NCBI GenBank assembly: GCA_016787725.1
Contig: JAEUTZ010000011.1
Coordinates: 1-64,000 of the forward strand
Reading direction: 5' to 3'
DNA length: 64,000 nucleotides
Origin: Cyclobacteriaceae bacterium
Lineage (GTDB): Bacteria; Bacteroidota; Bacteroidia; Cytophagales; Cyclobacteriaceae
Part shown: one piece after another, positions 28,116-37,255 of the stretch
Numbering within the stretch: position 1 is the stretch's first letter
Layout of the letters: each line of letters opens with the position of its first letter
Position numbers and translations under genes: made by a program
Notes under the pieces: generated by a model
The model's database searches: none
Told to the model about the DNA's origin: nothing
Seen by the model: the letters and a program-made list of their open reading frames with translations, nothing else

Positions 28116-30140
28116 ATGGATTTCAGGCTAACCAGTGACTATCAACCTACCGGAGATCAACCTCAGGCCATAAAAAAATTGGTGCAGGGGCTGGAAGAAG
28201 GTGAAGCCCATCAAACCTTATTGGGCGTTACCGGGTCGGGCAAAACATTTACCATTGCCAATGTGGTGGCCCAGGTAAACCGGCCCACGCTCGTCCTGAG
28301 TCATAACAAGACACTGGCCGCCCAATTGTATGGTGAGTTCAAGCAATTCTTTCCGGAAAATGCGGTGGAGTATTTCATCTCCTATTATGACTATTATCAG
28401 CCGGAAGCATTTATCCCCTCCTCGAACCTCTATATCGAAAAGGATCTTTCTATTAATGAAGAAATTGAAAAGCTCCGGTTAAGTGCGACCTCGTCTCTGC
28501 TTAGCGGACGAAGAGATGTGCTGGTGGTGGCATCCGTATCGTGCATATATGGTATTGGTAACCCGGAGGAATTTGGGAAAAACCGGGTAGAGTTACGGGT
28601 AGGAGAACTCATTCCAAGGAATAAATTACTATTTGCGCTGGTGGATATTCTTTACCATCGCACGGAAGCCGATTTCAAGCGTGGTTCCTTCCGGGTAAAA
28701 GGAGATACAGTGGATATTTTTCTTGCCTATGCCGATTATGCACTACGGATTTATTTTTTCGGAGACGAGATTGAGGCGATACAACTGATTGATCCTATCT
28801 CAGGCAAAAAGATTGCAGATGAACAAACAGCCGTAATTTTTCCGGCCAACCTGTTTGTAACCGGTAAGGAGCTCCTCCATACTGCCATTCGCGAGATTCA
28901 GGACGACATGGTATTGCAGGTGGATATGTTTGAAGCTGAAAAAAAACACCTGGAAGCCAAACGCCTGAAAGAGAGAACTGAATTTGATCTTGAAATGATG
29001 CGCGAGTTAGGGTACTGTAGCGGCATTGAAAACTACTCACGCTATTTTGATAGGCGAGCCGCAGGTGCCCGCCCCTTTTGTCTGATTGACTATTTTCCGA
29101 ATGATTTCCTGATGGTGATTGATGAAAGCCATGTAACCGTACCGCAAATCCGGGCCATGTGGGGTGGCGATCGTTCGCGCAAAGTAAATCTTGTCGATTA
29201 CGGATTTCGATTACCCTCAGCCCTCGATAACAGGCCACTTACCTTCAATGAATTTGAAGCCCTGGTCAATCAGGTTGTATATGTCAGCGCTACTCCTTCG
29301 GAGTATGAACTTCGGAAATCGGAAGGCGTGGTAATCGAACAACTTATTCGTCCAACTGGTTTGTTAGATCCTCAAATTGAAGTACGACCCAGCCGAAATC
29401 AGATTGACGATTTGTTTGAAGAAATTGATGAGCGAGTAAAGAAGAAAGAGCGCGTGCTGGTGACTACGCTGACCAAACGGATGGCCGAAGAACTTACCAA
29501 ATTCATGGGCCGGGCTGCCATAAAATGTCGGTACATCCATTCGGAAGTAGCCACTTTAGATCGGGTTGAAATTTTAAGAGAATTACGTCTCGGAGTATTC
29601 GATGTATTGGTGGGCGTTAACTTGTTGCGCGAAGGATTGGATCTGCCTGAAGTATCGTTGGTGGCCATCATGGACGCAGACAAGGAGGGATTCCTGCGCA
29701 ATCAACGTTCGCTGGTTCAAACGATAGGTCGGGCTGCCCGAAATGAAAACGGTAGAGTGATCATGTATGCTGACACGATTACCGAATCGATGCAAATGGC
29801 TATTGACGAAACTAACCGAAGGAGAATCATACAAATTGAGTATAATCAGACCCACGGCATTATTCCAAAAACGGTGATTAAATCAAAAGATTCTATTTTG
29901 GGACAGACCAAAGTGGCCGATTCAAAGAAGTCCACAAAGCGCTATTATATTGAAGATGAAGAGAAATCGTTAGCGGCCGACCCGGTCGTGGCCTATCTTT
30001 CAAAAGATGATCTTCAGAAAATGGCTGAACGAACCCGAAAAGCGATGGAAAAGGCTGCGAAGGAACTTGAATTTATGGAAGCCGCCCGGCTGCGGGACGA
30101 GTATCTTGCCATTCAAAAAATGTTAGAGGAGAAAAAGTAA
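28116..30140 (+). CDS. uvrB: Excinuclease ABC subunit B
   Basis: UvrB verifies DNA damage in nucleotide excision repair with UvrA and hands over to UvrC. The 674-residue protein has Walker A GVTGSGKT at 37-44, the beta-hairpin region with YYDYYQPEAFIP, the DESH helicase box (IDESHVT), helicase motifs V and VI (GVNLLREGLDLPEVSL, QTIGRAARN) and a C-terminal UVR domain (EKAAKELEFMEAARLRDEY) that contacts UvrC. All motifs are intact. It starts 60 bases after aroE and is followed closely by the small barrel protein. Confidence 0.97.
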   Translation: MDFRLTSDYQPTGDQPQAIKKLVQGLEEGEAHQTLLGVTGSGKTFTIANVVAQVNRPTLVLSHNKTLAAQLYGEFKQFFPENAVEYFISYYDYYQPEAFIPSSNLYIEKDLSINEEIEKLRLSATSSLLSGRRDVLVVASVSCIYGIGNPEEFGKNRVELRVGELIPRNKLLFALVDILYHRTEADFKRGSFRVKGDTVDIFLAYADYALRIYFFGDEIEAIQLIDPISGKKIADEQTAVIFPANLFVTGKELLHTAIREIQDDMVLQVDMFEAEKKHLEAKRLKERTEFDLEMMRELGYCSGIENYSRYFDRRAAGARPFCLIDYFPNDFLMVIDESHVTVPQIRAMWGGDRSRKVNLVDYGFRLPSALDNRPLTFNEFEALVNQVVYVSATPSEYELRKSEGVVIEQLIRPTGLLDPQIEVRPSRNQIDDLFEEIDERVKKKERVLVTTLTKRMAEELTKFMGRAAIKCRYIHSEVATLDRVEILRELRLGVFDVLVGVNLLREGLDLPEVSLVAIMDADKEGFLRNQRSLVQTIGRAARNENGRVIMYADTITESMQMAIDETNRRRIIQIEYNQTHGIIPKTVIKSKDSILGQTKVADSKKSTKRYYIEDEEKSLAADPVVAYLSKDDLQKMAERTRKAMEKAAKELEFMEAARLRDEYLAIQKMLEEKK

Positions 30141-30146
30141 ACCAAC

Positions 30147-30581
30147 ATGAGCAAACCGTCAGTCCTTGCACTTTTTATCTTCTTTGTCTTAACTCAAACC
30201 ACGCTGGCTCAAAGCAGTCAAGATATTATGGTGAGTGGTGGCGTAGACCTGATCAAGACAGATTTTTCAAATTTCATAGAGAAAGCGCAACTGGGATTGG
30301 AAGGTAATTACTTTGTTGTACGAAACTTTGCTGTGGGTGCGGGAGTTGAAATCTGGACTGAACGTAATACTTCCTTCGTGATGGGGATGCGATGGTACCC
30401 GGCTGACCATGTGTTTGTTCGGATGCGGGGGTTAATTGGTGAGAATGACGTGGCCCTGGGAGCTGGATGGGCCAAGCCCATTCATGAAAACTGGCGCTTT
30501 GAAGCACTCGGAGATTTTTATGTAGAGCGAACCGAGTTTGCTTTTCGAGCGGGCATTAGCTATATCATCAAAACGAAATAA
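30147..30581 (+). CDS. Small outer-membrane beta-barrel-like protein
   Basis: A 144-residue exported protein (signal peptide 1-21, TTLAQ) built of alternating strands (LGLEGNYFVVRNFAVGAGVEIW, FVRMRGLIGENDVALGAGWA), ending with RAGISYIIKTK. This is the look of a small porin-like barrel or lipocalin-like sheet; no specific family is recognised. It begins six bases after uvrB and its stop overlaps the DinB start by one base (TAATG). Confidence 0.7.
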   Translation: MSKPSVLALFIFFVLTQTTLAQSSQDIMVSGGVDLIKTDFSNFIEKAQLGLEGNYFVVRNFAVGAGVEIWTERNTSFVMGMRWYPADHVFVRMRGLIGENDVALGAGWAKPIHENWRFEALGDFYVERTEFAFRAGISYIIKTK

Positions 30582-31060
30582 TGGCAAACAAACAGGTTCA
30601 AGAATTGGTGAAGCAATTTGAAACGATGTTTCAAGGTTCGCCCTGGTACGGCAGTTCGATAGAAGAAATCCTGGAGGAAATTGATGAGAAAGTTGCTTTC
30701 TGGACTCCCACCCCAAAGGCTCACTCCATCGCCCAATTGGTGTGGCACATGGTGTATTGGTGTCAATCGCTGATTAAACGATTGGAAGGTGACCTTACCT
30801 ACAAAGGCTCTATGAAAAGTGAAGACAACTGGAGTACGGAATCAAAACTTAAAGCATTGGGCTGGAGTACAATTCTGAAACTTCTTCACGAATCCCAAAA
30901 CCGGTTACTGGAATTACTCACAAAGCAACCAGACAGTTTACTTGATAAGATTTACATTGAAAAAGCAACCCATCGCGATTTGATTCAGGGCATTCTTCAG
31001 CACGACTTATACCATGCAGGACAAATTGCTTATCTGAAAAGTATCTGCACCTTAAAGTAA
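30581..31060 (+). CDS. DinB-family four-helix protein
   Basis: A 159-residue protein of the DinB/YfiT superfamily, a four-helix bundle that binds a metal through three histidines. The likely ligands are His in IAQLVWHMVYW and the two in HDLYHAGQI. Many members act as thiol-dependent transferases (for example with bacillithiol) and others are DNA-damage induced; which applies here cannot be told. One-base overlap with the barrel protein gene suggests coupling. Confidence 0.85.
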   Translation: MANKQVQELVKQFETMFQGSPWYGSSIEEILEEIDEKVAFWTPTPKAHSIAQLVWHMVYWCQSLIKRLEGDLTYKGSMKSEDNWSTESKLKALGWSTILKLLHESQNRLLELLTKQPDSLLDKIYIEKATHRDLIQGILQHDLYHAGQIAYLKSICTLK

Positions 31061-31076
31061 TTCGCGAAGCTGATAG

Positions 31077-31685
31077 TCAAAACTTAGCGTACCCGCTCAC
31101 CCCAAAGCTATCGGCATAGGTCCAAACCCGGTGTGGAGTTAAGGGACTGAAATATAAAAAATCGCCCGGATAGATGGTTGTCTCCATCAAGTAGTCTGCA
31201 TCCAGATTCTGTGGTGGGTCAATAAAGTCACCGTTTTTGTCGGGTGACAAAGGGTTATTGGTTCCGTCAACCAGTTGCCATTTCTTTATGCCTTGTTGGA
31301 GGTACATCCAGCCGCCACCATGATTGGGATCCACGTGCAACGGTGTATACGACCCGTTTCGGGTTAGGGTAAGACATATTTTCTTTCGCGATTTTTTAAC
31401 TGCCTTCAACAACACTTCAGGGATTTCGTGATCGAGCAGGACAGGAAAAGGTGCATCCACAATGTTCATCGACAGGGCTTCCTGCCGGAATTGCGAAAAG
31501 GCTTTACTCGCTTTCAGCCATAGCTCAGATCCACTCCGTCCGTATCCAAACAGATCCATGTCATGCTTTTGAGCACGTTCCTCGCATGTTTGCAGACTGC
31601 AGGGGAGATTAAGACCTCGAATAACAAACGGGACACCCCAGTTTAACCCCTCCTGTAAGGAAGATGCTTCTGGAATTTTCAACAT
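31077..31685 (-). CDS. JmjC/cupin-like Fe(II)- and 2-oxoglutarate-dependent oxygenase
   Basis: A 202-residue protein with the double-stranded beta-helix of the cupin-8/JmjC group. The iron ligands appear as His117 and Asp119 in TPLHVDPNHGGGW and a distal His in SPLTPHRVW. The proximal part lacks a signal peptide, so it is cytoplasmic. Relatives hydroxylate proteins, including ribosomal proteins, or small molecules; the substrate here is unknown. It is downstream of the superoxide dismutase gene but a terminator lies between them. Confidence 0.75.
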   Translation of the reverse strand: MLKIPEASSLQEGLNWGVPFVIRGLNLPCSLQTCEERAQKHDMDLFGYGRSGSELWLKASKAFSQFRQEALSMNIVDAPFPVLLDHEIPEVLLKAVKKSRKKICLTLTRNGSYTPLHVDPNHGGGWMYLQQGIKKWQLVDGTNNPLSPDKNGDFIDPPQNLDADYLMETTIYPGDFLYFSPLTPHRVWTYADSFGVSGYAKF

Positions 31686-31715
31686 AGCCTGTCAATTGGA
31701 TTCATGCAAAACCAA

Positions 31716-31741
31716 AATAGCCCTACCATGGCAGGGCTATT
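31716..31741 (-). terminator. Terminator after the superoxide dismutase gene
   Basis: Bases 31716-31724 pair perfectly with 31733-31741 (core ATAGCCCT/AGGGCTAT) around an eight-base loop. On the minus strand the stem is followed by TTGGTTTT. It lies 22 bases after the stop codon of the dismutase gene. Confidence 0.8.
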
Positions 31742-31763
31742 CAATAAAAAAATAATGAATGAC

Positions 31764-32366
31764 TTATTTTGCAAATCGCTTTGCTACTTCACTCCAGTTC
31801 ACCACATTCCAAAAAGCGGTGCAATAATCCGGTCTGCGGTTTTGATAGTTGAGGTAATAGGCATGTTCCCACACATCCAGACCCAGGATAGGAGTACCCT
31901 TAGTTTCGGCTACATCCATCAATGGATTATCCTGATTCGGAGTTGAAGTGACGGCTAACTTACCGGAAGCATCCTTAATCAGCCATGCCCAACCGGATCC
32001 AAACCGACCAACCGCAGCTGCATTAAATTTAGTTTTGAATTCCTCCAGGTTTCCGAATGCAGCATTGATTGCATCGGCAAGAGCACCTGTTGGGGCTCCT
32101 CCGGCATTCGGGCCCATGATGGTCCAGAACAAAGAGTGATTATAATGACCGCCCCCATTATTGCGAACAGCAACCGGAAACTTTGAAATGCTTTTGCAAA
32201 TCTCTTCAATGCTTAGATTTTCCTCCGGTTTTCCAGCAATGGCATTATTCAGATTCGTAACATAAGCATTGTGGTGCTTTCCATGGTGTATTTCCATGGT
32301 TCGGGCATCAATATGTGGCTCCAGGGCAGTGAATGCATAGGGCAGTGCGGGAAGTGTAAAAGCCAT
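31764..32366 (-). CDS. Superoxide dismutase, manganese type
   Basis: A 200-residue Mn/Fe-family dismutase that converts superoxide to hydrogen peroxide and oxygen. Metal ligands are His27 (EIHHGKHH), His77 ([11 protein letters not shown]) and Asp and His in [20 protein letters not shown] and TPNQDNPLM are the versions usual in manganese enzymes (iron enzymes have AAQ..NH and a different second site), so manganese is the better guess. There is no signal peptide, so it is cytoplasmic. Two candidate promoter boxes precede it at 32393-32412. Confidence 0.95.
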   Translation of the reverse strand: MAFTLPALPYAFTALEPHIDARTMEIHHGKHHNAYVTNLNNAIAGKPEENLSIEEICKSISKFPVAVRNNGGGHYNHSLFWTIMGPNAGGAPTGALADAINAAFGNLEEFKTKFNAAAVGRFGSGWAWLIKDASGKLAVTSTPNQDNPLMDVAETKGTPILGLDVWEHAYYLNYQNRRPDYCTAFWNVVNWSEVAKRFAK

Positions 32367-32392
32367 AGTCTGTTAATTTAAGTTTTAGAAAT

Positions 32393-32412
32393 CAAATATA
32401 AATACAAAACTA
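32393..32412 (-). promoter_or_regulatory. Two candidate -7 boxes for the superoxide dismutase gene
   Basis: On the minus strand TAGTTTTG (32412-32405) and TATATTTG (32400-32393) both match TAnnTTTG exactly. They lie 27-46 bases ahead of the start codon. Neither has a perfect TTG at -33, so which is used is uncertain. Confidence 0.45.
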
Positions 32413-32465
32413 CTCGCCAGCCTGAAAAGTTTGAAGCAATCCCTGCATTTTCGAACATTTGGTGA

Positions 32466-32810
32466 TCAAATTTTCCTGGCTTTATAGCCTTCCTTTGTCA
32501 AAATCGCTACGACTTTTTCCCGAACATCGCCCTGAATGAGTATTTCCCCATTCTTAGCAGACCCGCCCACACCACATTTTGTTTTTAGGAGTTTAGTAAG
32601 CGCCTCCAGGTCGGCCAAATTTCCTATAAAGCCCGTGATTAAAGTGACTTGCTTGCCGGCCCGGCCTGAATTATCCATCATCACCCTGAGGTTTTGCTTG
32701 TTGGACTGAAGCGTGGCTTGCTCCTGTTGCTGTTCTTGGGTATACTCAAAATTATCGTTGGTTGAATAAACAATTCCTTCTCTTGATTTCCAGTTATTCT
32801 TTTTACTCAT
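32466..32810 (-). CDS. SUI1/eIF1-like translation factor (YciH family)
   Basis: A 114-residue protein of the YciH/SUI1 family. The C-terminal domain has the eIF1 fold signature (KQVTLITGF...LKTKCGVGGSAKNGEILIQGD), preceded by a flexible basic N-terminus. In E. coli YciH influences start-site selection; its role in Bacteroidota is not established. It starts six bases after the J-domain gene on the same strand. Confidence 0.92.
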   Translation of the reverse strand: MSKKNNWKSREGIVYSTNDNFEYTQEQQQEQATLQSNKQNLRVMMDNSGRAGKQVTLITGFIGNLADLEALTKLLKTKCGVGGSAKNGEILIQGDVREKVVAILTKEGYKARKI

Positions 32811-32816
32811 CTTCGT

Positions 32817-33599
32817 TTAAAAACTATGTATTCTAAGAAAAATGAAACTCAACAGCATCAGAAAAAAATTTACTACCCCCAAGTTAAACCGAAACTCGAC
32901 ACCCTTCCAAAAAAATGTTCCCAGCAAGGAGGTAATCAACAAGACCAAGGGGAGAAAAATAAAATTTCCATAAATGGACACTGGTACTTTTGTCTTAAAG
33001 TGTGACTTCTCATTTTCAAGGGTGAGGGGAATCGAAAACCATGCAGTGCGATGAAGTAAAATGACAGAACCCCGCTGAAATTCCCGGGCGGCTTTTGCAC
33101 TTAAGTTGATGGTCTCCCCTTTTTGCAATTCAAGTTGGGAGGATTGGGGTCCGCGACTTTGCAGGCTGCTTCGTACATTAACAATCTGTTGTTCGGTTTT
33201 AATGGGGGGCAGAGAATAATCGGCAATTAAAATACAGGAAAACAACAACGCCAAGCGAGATGCCATAAGTGCATAGGTAAGGTAAGAACGCATGGTATCC
33301 AGCATTTCTTTCCTTTTGGAAGTACGTGAATAGGTGCCAGGAGGCCGTGGCCGATACCTTGGATCGCGATGGGGTGGTTGAGGTGGTGACACCCCCATCA
33401 ACAACTGATCGTACTGAAATTTACTCTGCGGGTCGCCCAGGATTTCATAGGCCTCGTTCACCTCCTTGAAAATAGCCTCTGCTTCTTTGGATGGATTTTT
33501 ATCCGGGTGAAATTGCAATGCCAGCTTACGGTACGCCTGCTTGATTTCGTACTCGTTTGAATAAATATTTAACCCCAATATGAAATAATAATTTTTCAA
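32817..33599 (-). CDS. J-domain protein with C-terminal membrane segments
   Basis: A 260-residue protein with an N-terminal J domain (residues 2-66) containing the HPD motif (FHPDKNP) that stimulates Hsp70. A proline- and arginine-rich linker follows ([17 protein letters not shown]), then a membrane helix at about 108-125, an extracytoplasmic-looking domain, and two more hydrophobic segments at the C-terminus. It lacks the zinc-finger and substrate domains of DnaJ, so it is a specialised co-chaperone that recruits DnaK to the membrane. It is co-directional with the SUI1 gene, six bases apart. Confidence 0.85.
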   Translation of the reverse strand: MKNYYFILGLNIYSNEYEIKQAYRKLALQFHPDKNPSKEAEAIFKEVNEAYEILGDPQSKFQYDQLLMGVSPPQPPHRDPRYRPRPPGTYSRTSKRKEMLDTMRSYLTYALMASRLALLFSCILIADYSLPPIKTEQQIVNVRSSLQSRGPQSSQLELQKGETINLSAKAAREFQRGSVILLHRTAWFSIPLTLENEKSHFKTKVPVSIYGNFIFLPLVLLITSLLGTFFWKGVEFRFNLGVVNFFLMLLSFIFLRIHSF

Positions 33600-33616
33600 G
33601 CGGGTAATTAAAAAAA

Positions 33617-33645
33617 TAAAGCCTCCTGAGGCCCAGGAGGCTTTA
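33617..33645 (-). terminator. Terminator after the universal stress protein gene
   Basis: A 12-pair perfect stem (33617-33628 with 33634-33645, core AAAGCCTCCTG) with a five-base loop, followed on the minus strand by a run of T. It separates the stress-protein gene from the J-domain gene. Confidence 0.88.
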
Positions 33646-33659
33646 CAGAGATCGTTAAA

Positions 33660-34511
33660 TCAATGTTTTACAACAAATGTCAGGACGGGTCGCTTTGCAT
33701 GGCCTACTACATCTTCGGCTATGCTGCCCGTCATTACATGCGCAAACCCGGTACGCCCATGCGTAGCCATGGCAATCATGTCCGCATCAATGCTTTCGGC
33801 AAAATAGATAATCCCATCTTCCTCGGTAATATCGTTATACACGTTGATTGTATAATTTTTCAAGCCCAATTTCTTAGCAAACTTTTCCATGTAATCCTTC
33901 ACTACATGGTCTCGCTGGAAGTCGCCCGGTGTATTGATGCGGACCAGGTGAATAGTTGAGTTGTAAAGTTGCTGCGTCCGCTTCACCATGCGGGAAAACA
34001 CCTCTTCATCCTTATGCATGGCCGTAGCATAAACAATATTTTTAAAGTCTATTTTGGCAGGCTTTTTATGAATACTCAGTACCGGACACTTGGCGTGGCG
34101 CACCACGCGCTCCGTATTTGTACCAATCACCATCTCTTCCAGTCTTGAACGCCCGCGTGTACCCATTACAACAAGATCAACCTTTTGTTCGGTAATGATG
34201 GTTCGCATGCCATGAAAAGCGTTTCCCAACCGGAGCTGGCCGTTCACTCTTACAGCGGAAAACCGTGGATCCAACACCAATTTCTCCAGTTGTGTCTTTG
34301 CCTTTTCGATAAGCTTTAAGGTGAATAATTTGTCCGACCAATTTTCTTGTGTACGCCACTCTCCAGCTATAGAAAATGAATCCGGAGTGGCATCTTCCAC
34401 TACATGCAAAAGAATTATCTCAGCATTTGATTTCTTAGCTATCTCACCAGCCACTTCCAGTGCATTAATGGAAATCTTTGAGAAATCTGTTGGTACGAGT
34501 ATTTTTTTCAT
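33660..34511 (-). CDS. Universal stress protein with two UspA domains
   Basis: A 283-residue tandem UspA protein. Each half begins with the typical strand-helix (KILVPTDFSKISINALEVA; DFKNIVYATAMHKDEEV) and ends with a nucleotide-binding loop: VVMGTRGRSRLEEMVIGTNTERVV in the first half and MATHGRTGFAHVMTGSIAEDVV in the second. Both resemble the ATP-binding G-2x-G-9x-G(S/T) pattern. Such proteins help survival under starvation, oxygen limitation or other stress. It lies just downstream of the cbb3 oxidase genes on the same strand. Confidence 0.92.
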   Translation of the reverse strand: MKKILVPTDFSKISINALEVAGEIAKKSNAEIILLHVVEDATPDSFSIAGEWRTQENWSDKLFTLKLIEKAKTQLEKLVLDPRFSAVRVNGQLRLGNAFHGMRTIITEQKVDLVVMGTRGRSRLEEMVIGTNTERVVRHAKCPVLSIHKKPAKIDFKNIVYATAMHKDEEVFSRMVKRTQQLYNSTIHLVRINTPGDFQRDHVVKDYMEKFAKKLGLKNYTINVYNDITEEDGIIYFAESIDADMIAMATHGRTGFAHVMTGSIAEDVVGHAKRPVLTFVVKH

Positions 34512-34590
34512 CTGAATTAGAGATTTTCGTTAAATAACCCAATTAGTTCAGTATTAAAAATACAGAAATAAGGTCAATTTCAAAATGGAA

Positions 34591-35277
34591 TCAGGGGCAA
34601 ACGACTTCCTGTGTGGAGATCGTGCCAAATAGATGCTGATGCGTGTCCGATGAATGTGTGAGATAGACCCTACCCACCATCCATAGTCCGATCAGGATAA
34701 ACACAAGGGTTGTGATTTTTTGATAATTGAGTGTCACCTTCTTAAAACCCAAGCCCATCAACCAGGTAAATCCAATCATTACCGGCCAGGTTCCCAAACC
34801 GAATAAAATCATGAAAATAATTCCATCTTGAGCGGAAGGCAAAATGAAGCAATAAGTCATAGCCAAATAAGTTAACCCACAGGGCAGCAATCCGTTTAAC
34901 ATACCCATTGCGAACACCGCCAGAGAACCCTTCTTGTGAAGCCATAAACTAAACAGGCCTTTCAGCCAAGAAGTAAACTTGCCAATGCCTGCTGTTAAAT
35001 ACGGAATATTTATCCCTGAAATTGCGCCAACCCCGATGAGCAGGAACAAACCACCGACCGTGAAAGAAAGAATATTCTGATAGGAGGTAAGGCTAAACAA
35101 ACTACCAAACCCTGCGGCCATGGCGCCAAGCAAAGCATAGGTGAAAATACGTCCTGTATTGTAGATGACTTTATGCTGCAGAAAAGGCTTTCGGGCAGTA
35201 ATGGCCATTGCTAACGGACTGCACATGCCTGCGCAATGCAAACTTCCCGCTAATCCCATGACTAAGGCTGTCCACAT
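34591..35277 (-). CDS. TauE/SafE-like membrane protein of the cbb3 oxidase cluster
   Basis: A 228-residue polytopic protein of COG2836 (sulfite exporter TauE/SafE-like, DsbD-like fold). The first helix carries a paired-cysteine motif, LHCAGMCSPLA, that is conserved in members encoded beside cbb3 oxidases and could bind copper or take part in thiol chemistry. Six to seven hydrophobic segments are visible. Its place as the last gene of the cluster, seven bases after ccoH, suggests a role in oxidase assembly rather than sulfite export; that is inference. Confidence 0.82.
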   Translation of the reverse strand: MWTALVMGLAGSLHCAGMCSPLAMAITARKPFLQHKVIYNTGRIFTYALLGAMAAGFGSLFSLTSYQNILSFTVGGLFLLIGVGAISGINIPYLTAGIGKFTSWLKGLFSLWLHKKGSLAVFAMGMLNGLLPCGLTYLAMTYCFILPSAQDGIIFMILFGLGTWPVMIGFTWLMGLGFKKVTLNYQKITTLVFILIGLWMVGRVYLTHSSDTHQHLFGTISTQEVVCP

Positions 35278-35284
35278 AAAACCT

Positions 35285-35704
35285 TTACAACACCATTAAT
35301 TTCTCGAAATAATACTCCTTGCCTTCCATGGACCACGTTAAACTAACACGGTACAAACCCCGTTCCCAAACCTTCAATTCAAACACTTGCGTATCGCCCG
35401 CACCCGACTGAATTTCAAACTGATGATCCAGCCTTGCATCGGAGGGGCGCTGAATGATCAACTGACCCGATTCAAAACTGGACAGGAGCGGATACATGAC
35501 CTTCACCGAATTTGTTTCAAAGGTAATTTGCGGTTGCTCACTCAATTCTGCTGCGTTGACCTGTTTGGTCATTTTTTCACTATGGCGAAGTTCGTCCTGG
35601 TAATAGTTTTTCGATACCAGGCTTATATCCTGACGTACGCTTATTACCACCAATGTTCCGATAAACAATGCAAAAAAGACAAATGCTACAACTACCCATT
35701 TCAT
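35285..35704 (-). CDS. ccoH: FixH/CcoH-like oxidase assembly protein
   Basis: A 139-residue protein with one N-terminal membrane helix (about 3-23) and an extracytoplasmic beta-rich domain. The conserved ISLVSKNYYQDELRHSEKMTK segment after the helix is typical of FixH proteins. CcoH is needed for stable assembly of the cbb3 oxidase. It lies nine bases after ccoG and seven before the TauE/SafE-like gene. Confidence 0.9.
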   Translation of the reverse strand: MKWVVVAFVFFALFIGTLVVISVRQDISLVSKNYYQDELRHSEKMTKQVNAAELSEQPQITFETNSVKVMYPLLSSFESGQLIIQRPSDARLDHQFEIQSGAGDTQVFELKVWERGLYRVSLTWSMEGKEYYFEKLMVL

Positions 35705-35713
35705 ACCTTAAAG

Positions 35714-37162
35714 TTAGTTATTTTGATCAGGCCTGGGCCGAACAATCGGCCCAATGAATTTCGCCTTCGCTATTTCAATTTTCTTCCCTTCACTATATAC
35801 ACCGAGTACAATTTCTGTCTTCATGGAGTTGATCACCTCCTCTGGCAGCTTTACCATCACCATTCCCTTTAAAATGCCCTCTTTAGGAACAAGGATGTTG
35901 GGATCACCTATTTTCATAAAAGTAGCTTGGGTTGGCCTTTCCACTCTGATCTCAAGCTGTATATCATCAAAGGTCTTATTGACAAACTCGATACTGTAAA
36001 GATTGGTGATTTGACCATCCTCAGTTTTGGTATACAGAGTGCCGGGCACTTTTAAGAGCGTAGTTTCAATATCCGCCCGGGTAAATACAAAATAGCTGAG
36101 CAGGCTGATCAGAGCAATTAACACTACGGAATAACCCGCCACTCTGCCCGTAAATAATTTTTGAGTGTCTTCGCTTATGGCATTGAACGAGGAATACCGG
36201 ATAAGCCCTTTTGGCTTGTGAATCTTAGTCATTACATCATCACAGGCATCCATGCACGCAGTACAATTCACGCACTCCAGTTGCGTACCATGCCGGATGT
36301 CGATTCCGGTAGGGCAAACGTGAACACATAATTTACAATCGATGCAATCGCCTTGTTTTTCGGCTAGCGTGGTTTGATGCTTTTTCAGTTTACCACGGGG
36401 TTCTCCGCGCAACCAGTCATAGGCAACTACAATAGAATCTTTCACCAACAAGACACCCTGCAGGCGGCCATAGGGACACACAGCAATGCAGGCCTGTTCA
36501 CGAAACCAGGCAAACACTCCATAAAAAATAGCAGTAAATACAATTAATCCAATAAACCCAGCCAGGTGGGCAGTTGGAGGCTGAGTAATAATTTCCTTTA
36601 CCTGATCGATGCCAATCAGGTAAGCCATGGTGGTGTGTGAAATAATAACCGAAATGAGTACGAATAAGAATTGCTTGACTCCTTTCTTTACGATTTTTTC
36701 AGTTGACCAGGGAGCCGCCTTAAGTCTTCGTTGGGCATTTGCATCCCCTTCAATCCAATACTCAATTTTGCGGAAAACCATTTCCATAAACAGGGTTTGT
36801 GGGCATGCCCATCCGCACCAGAGCCGACCAAAAACAACTGTAAACAAGATAACGAATACAAAAAGTGTGATTAATGTTAATGCCAACAAGAAAAAATCCT
36901 GGGGCCAAAAAACCTGACCGAAGAAAATAAACCTCCTCTCAAAAATATTGAAGAGCATAAAGGGTCTGCCATTCAACTGAACAAAGGGAAGGAAGAAGAA
37001 AATCGCCAATAAAACCGTAGTAACTATAATTCGTAGCCGATGATAATAACCCGATGGTTTTTTAGGATAGATCCAAACCCGTTTTCCTTTCTCGTCTACC
37101 GTTGCCAGCGTATTCCGAAACTCCTCTTCATATTCATACAGGTTGTGGGCCACTTCTTTCAT
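35714..37162 (-). CDS. ccoG: Cytochrome c oxidase accessory protein CcoG (polyferredoxin)
   Basis: A 482-residue inner-membrane iron-sulfur protein; in Rhodobacter CcoG reduces copper(II) during cbb3 assembly. It has several membrane helices and cysteine clusters: CGWACPQT, CIAVCPYGR, CIDCKLCVHVCPTGID and CVNCTACMDACDD, the latter two forming ferredoxin-type [4Fe-4S] sites. The C-terminal part (about 370-480) is an immunoglobulin-like periplasmic domain. A 93-base gap with a nested hairpin (37193-37250) separates it from ccoP, more space than elsewhere in the cluster. Confidence 0.95.
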   Translation of the reverse strand: MKEVAHNLYEYEEEFRNTLATVDEKGKRVWIYPKKPSGYYHRLRIIVTTVLLAIFFFLPFVQLNGRPFMLFNIFERRFIFFGQVFWPQDFFLLALTLITLFVFVILFTVVFGRLWCGWACPQTLFMEMVFRKIEYWIEGDANAQRRLKAAPWSTEKIVKKGVKQFLFVLISVIISHTTMAYLIGIDQVKEIITQPPTAHLAGFIGLIVFTAIFYGVFAWFREQACIAVCPYGRLQGVLLVKDSIVVAYDWLRGEPRGKLKKHQTTLAEKQGDCIDCKLCVHVCPTGIDIRHGTQLECVNCTACMDACDDVMTKIHKPKGLIRYSSFNAISEDTQKLFTGRVAGYSVVLIALISLLSYFVFTRADIETTLLKVPGTLYTKTEDGQITNLYSIEFVNKTFDDIQLEIRVERPTQATFMKIGDPNILVPKEGILKGMVMVKLPEEVINSMKTEIVLGVYSEGKKIEIAKAKFIGPIVRPRPDQNN

Positions 37163-37192
37163 ACTTCAAATATCGGTCTCATTCACAACAAA

Positions 37193-37250
37193 AGACATCT
37201 CCAAAACATTTCCGGAATCTATATTCTCATTAAAAGATTCAGAGATGTCT
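37193..37250 (-). repeat. Nested inverted repeat between ccoP and ccoG
   Basis: AGACATCTC (37193-37201) is complementary to GAGATGTCT (37242-37250), and inside them GAATCT (37215-37220) is complementary to AGATTC (37235-37240). The transcript could form a two-part stem with a 14-base loop and a 13-base bulge on one side. No T tract follows, so it is more likely a processing or stability element than a terminator. Confidence 0.55.
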
Positions 37251-37255
37251 ATGCA

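Noticed and set aside
28795-29238. 147-codon minus-strand frame inside uvrB
   Set aside because: uvrB is fully conserved across this part; the opposite frame is a shadow.
34591-35277. Sulfite export by the TauE/SafE-like protein as partner of phosphosulfolactate synthase
   Set aside because: The gene is the tail of the cbb3 cluster 8 kb from comA, and its cysteine motif fits oxidase assembly better.
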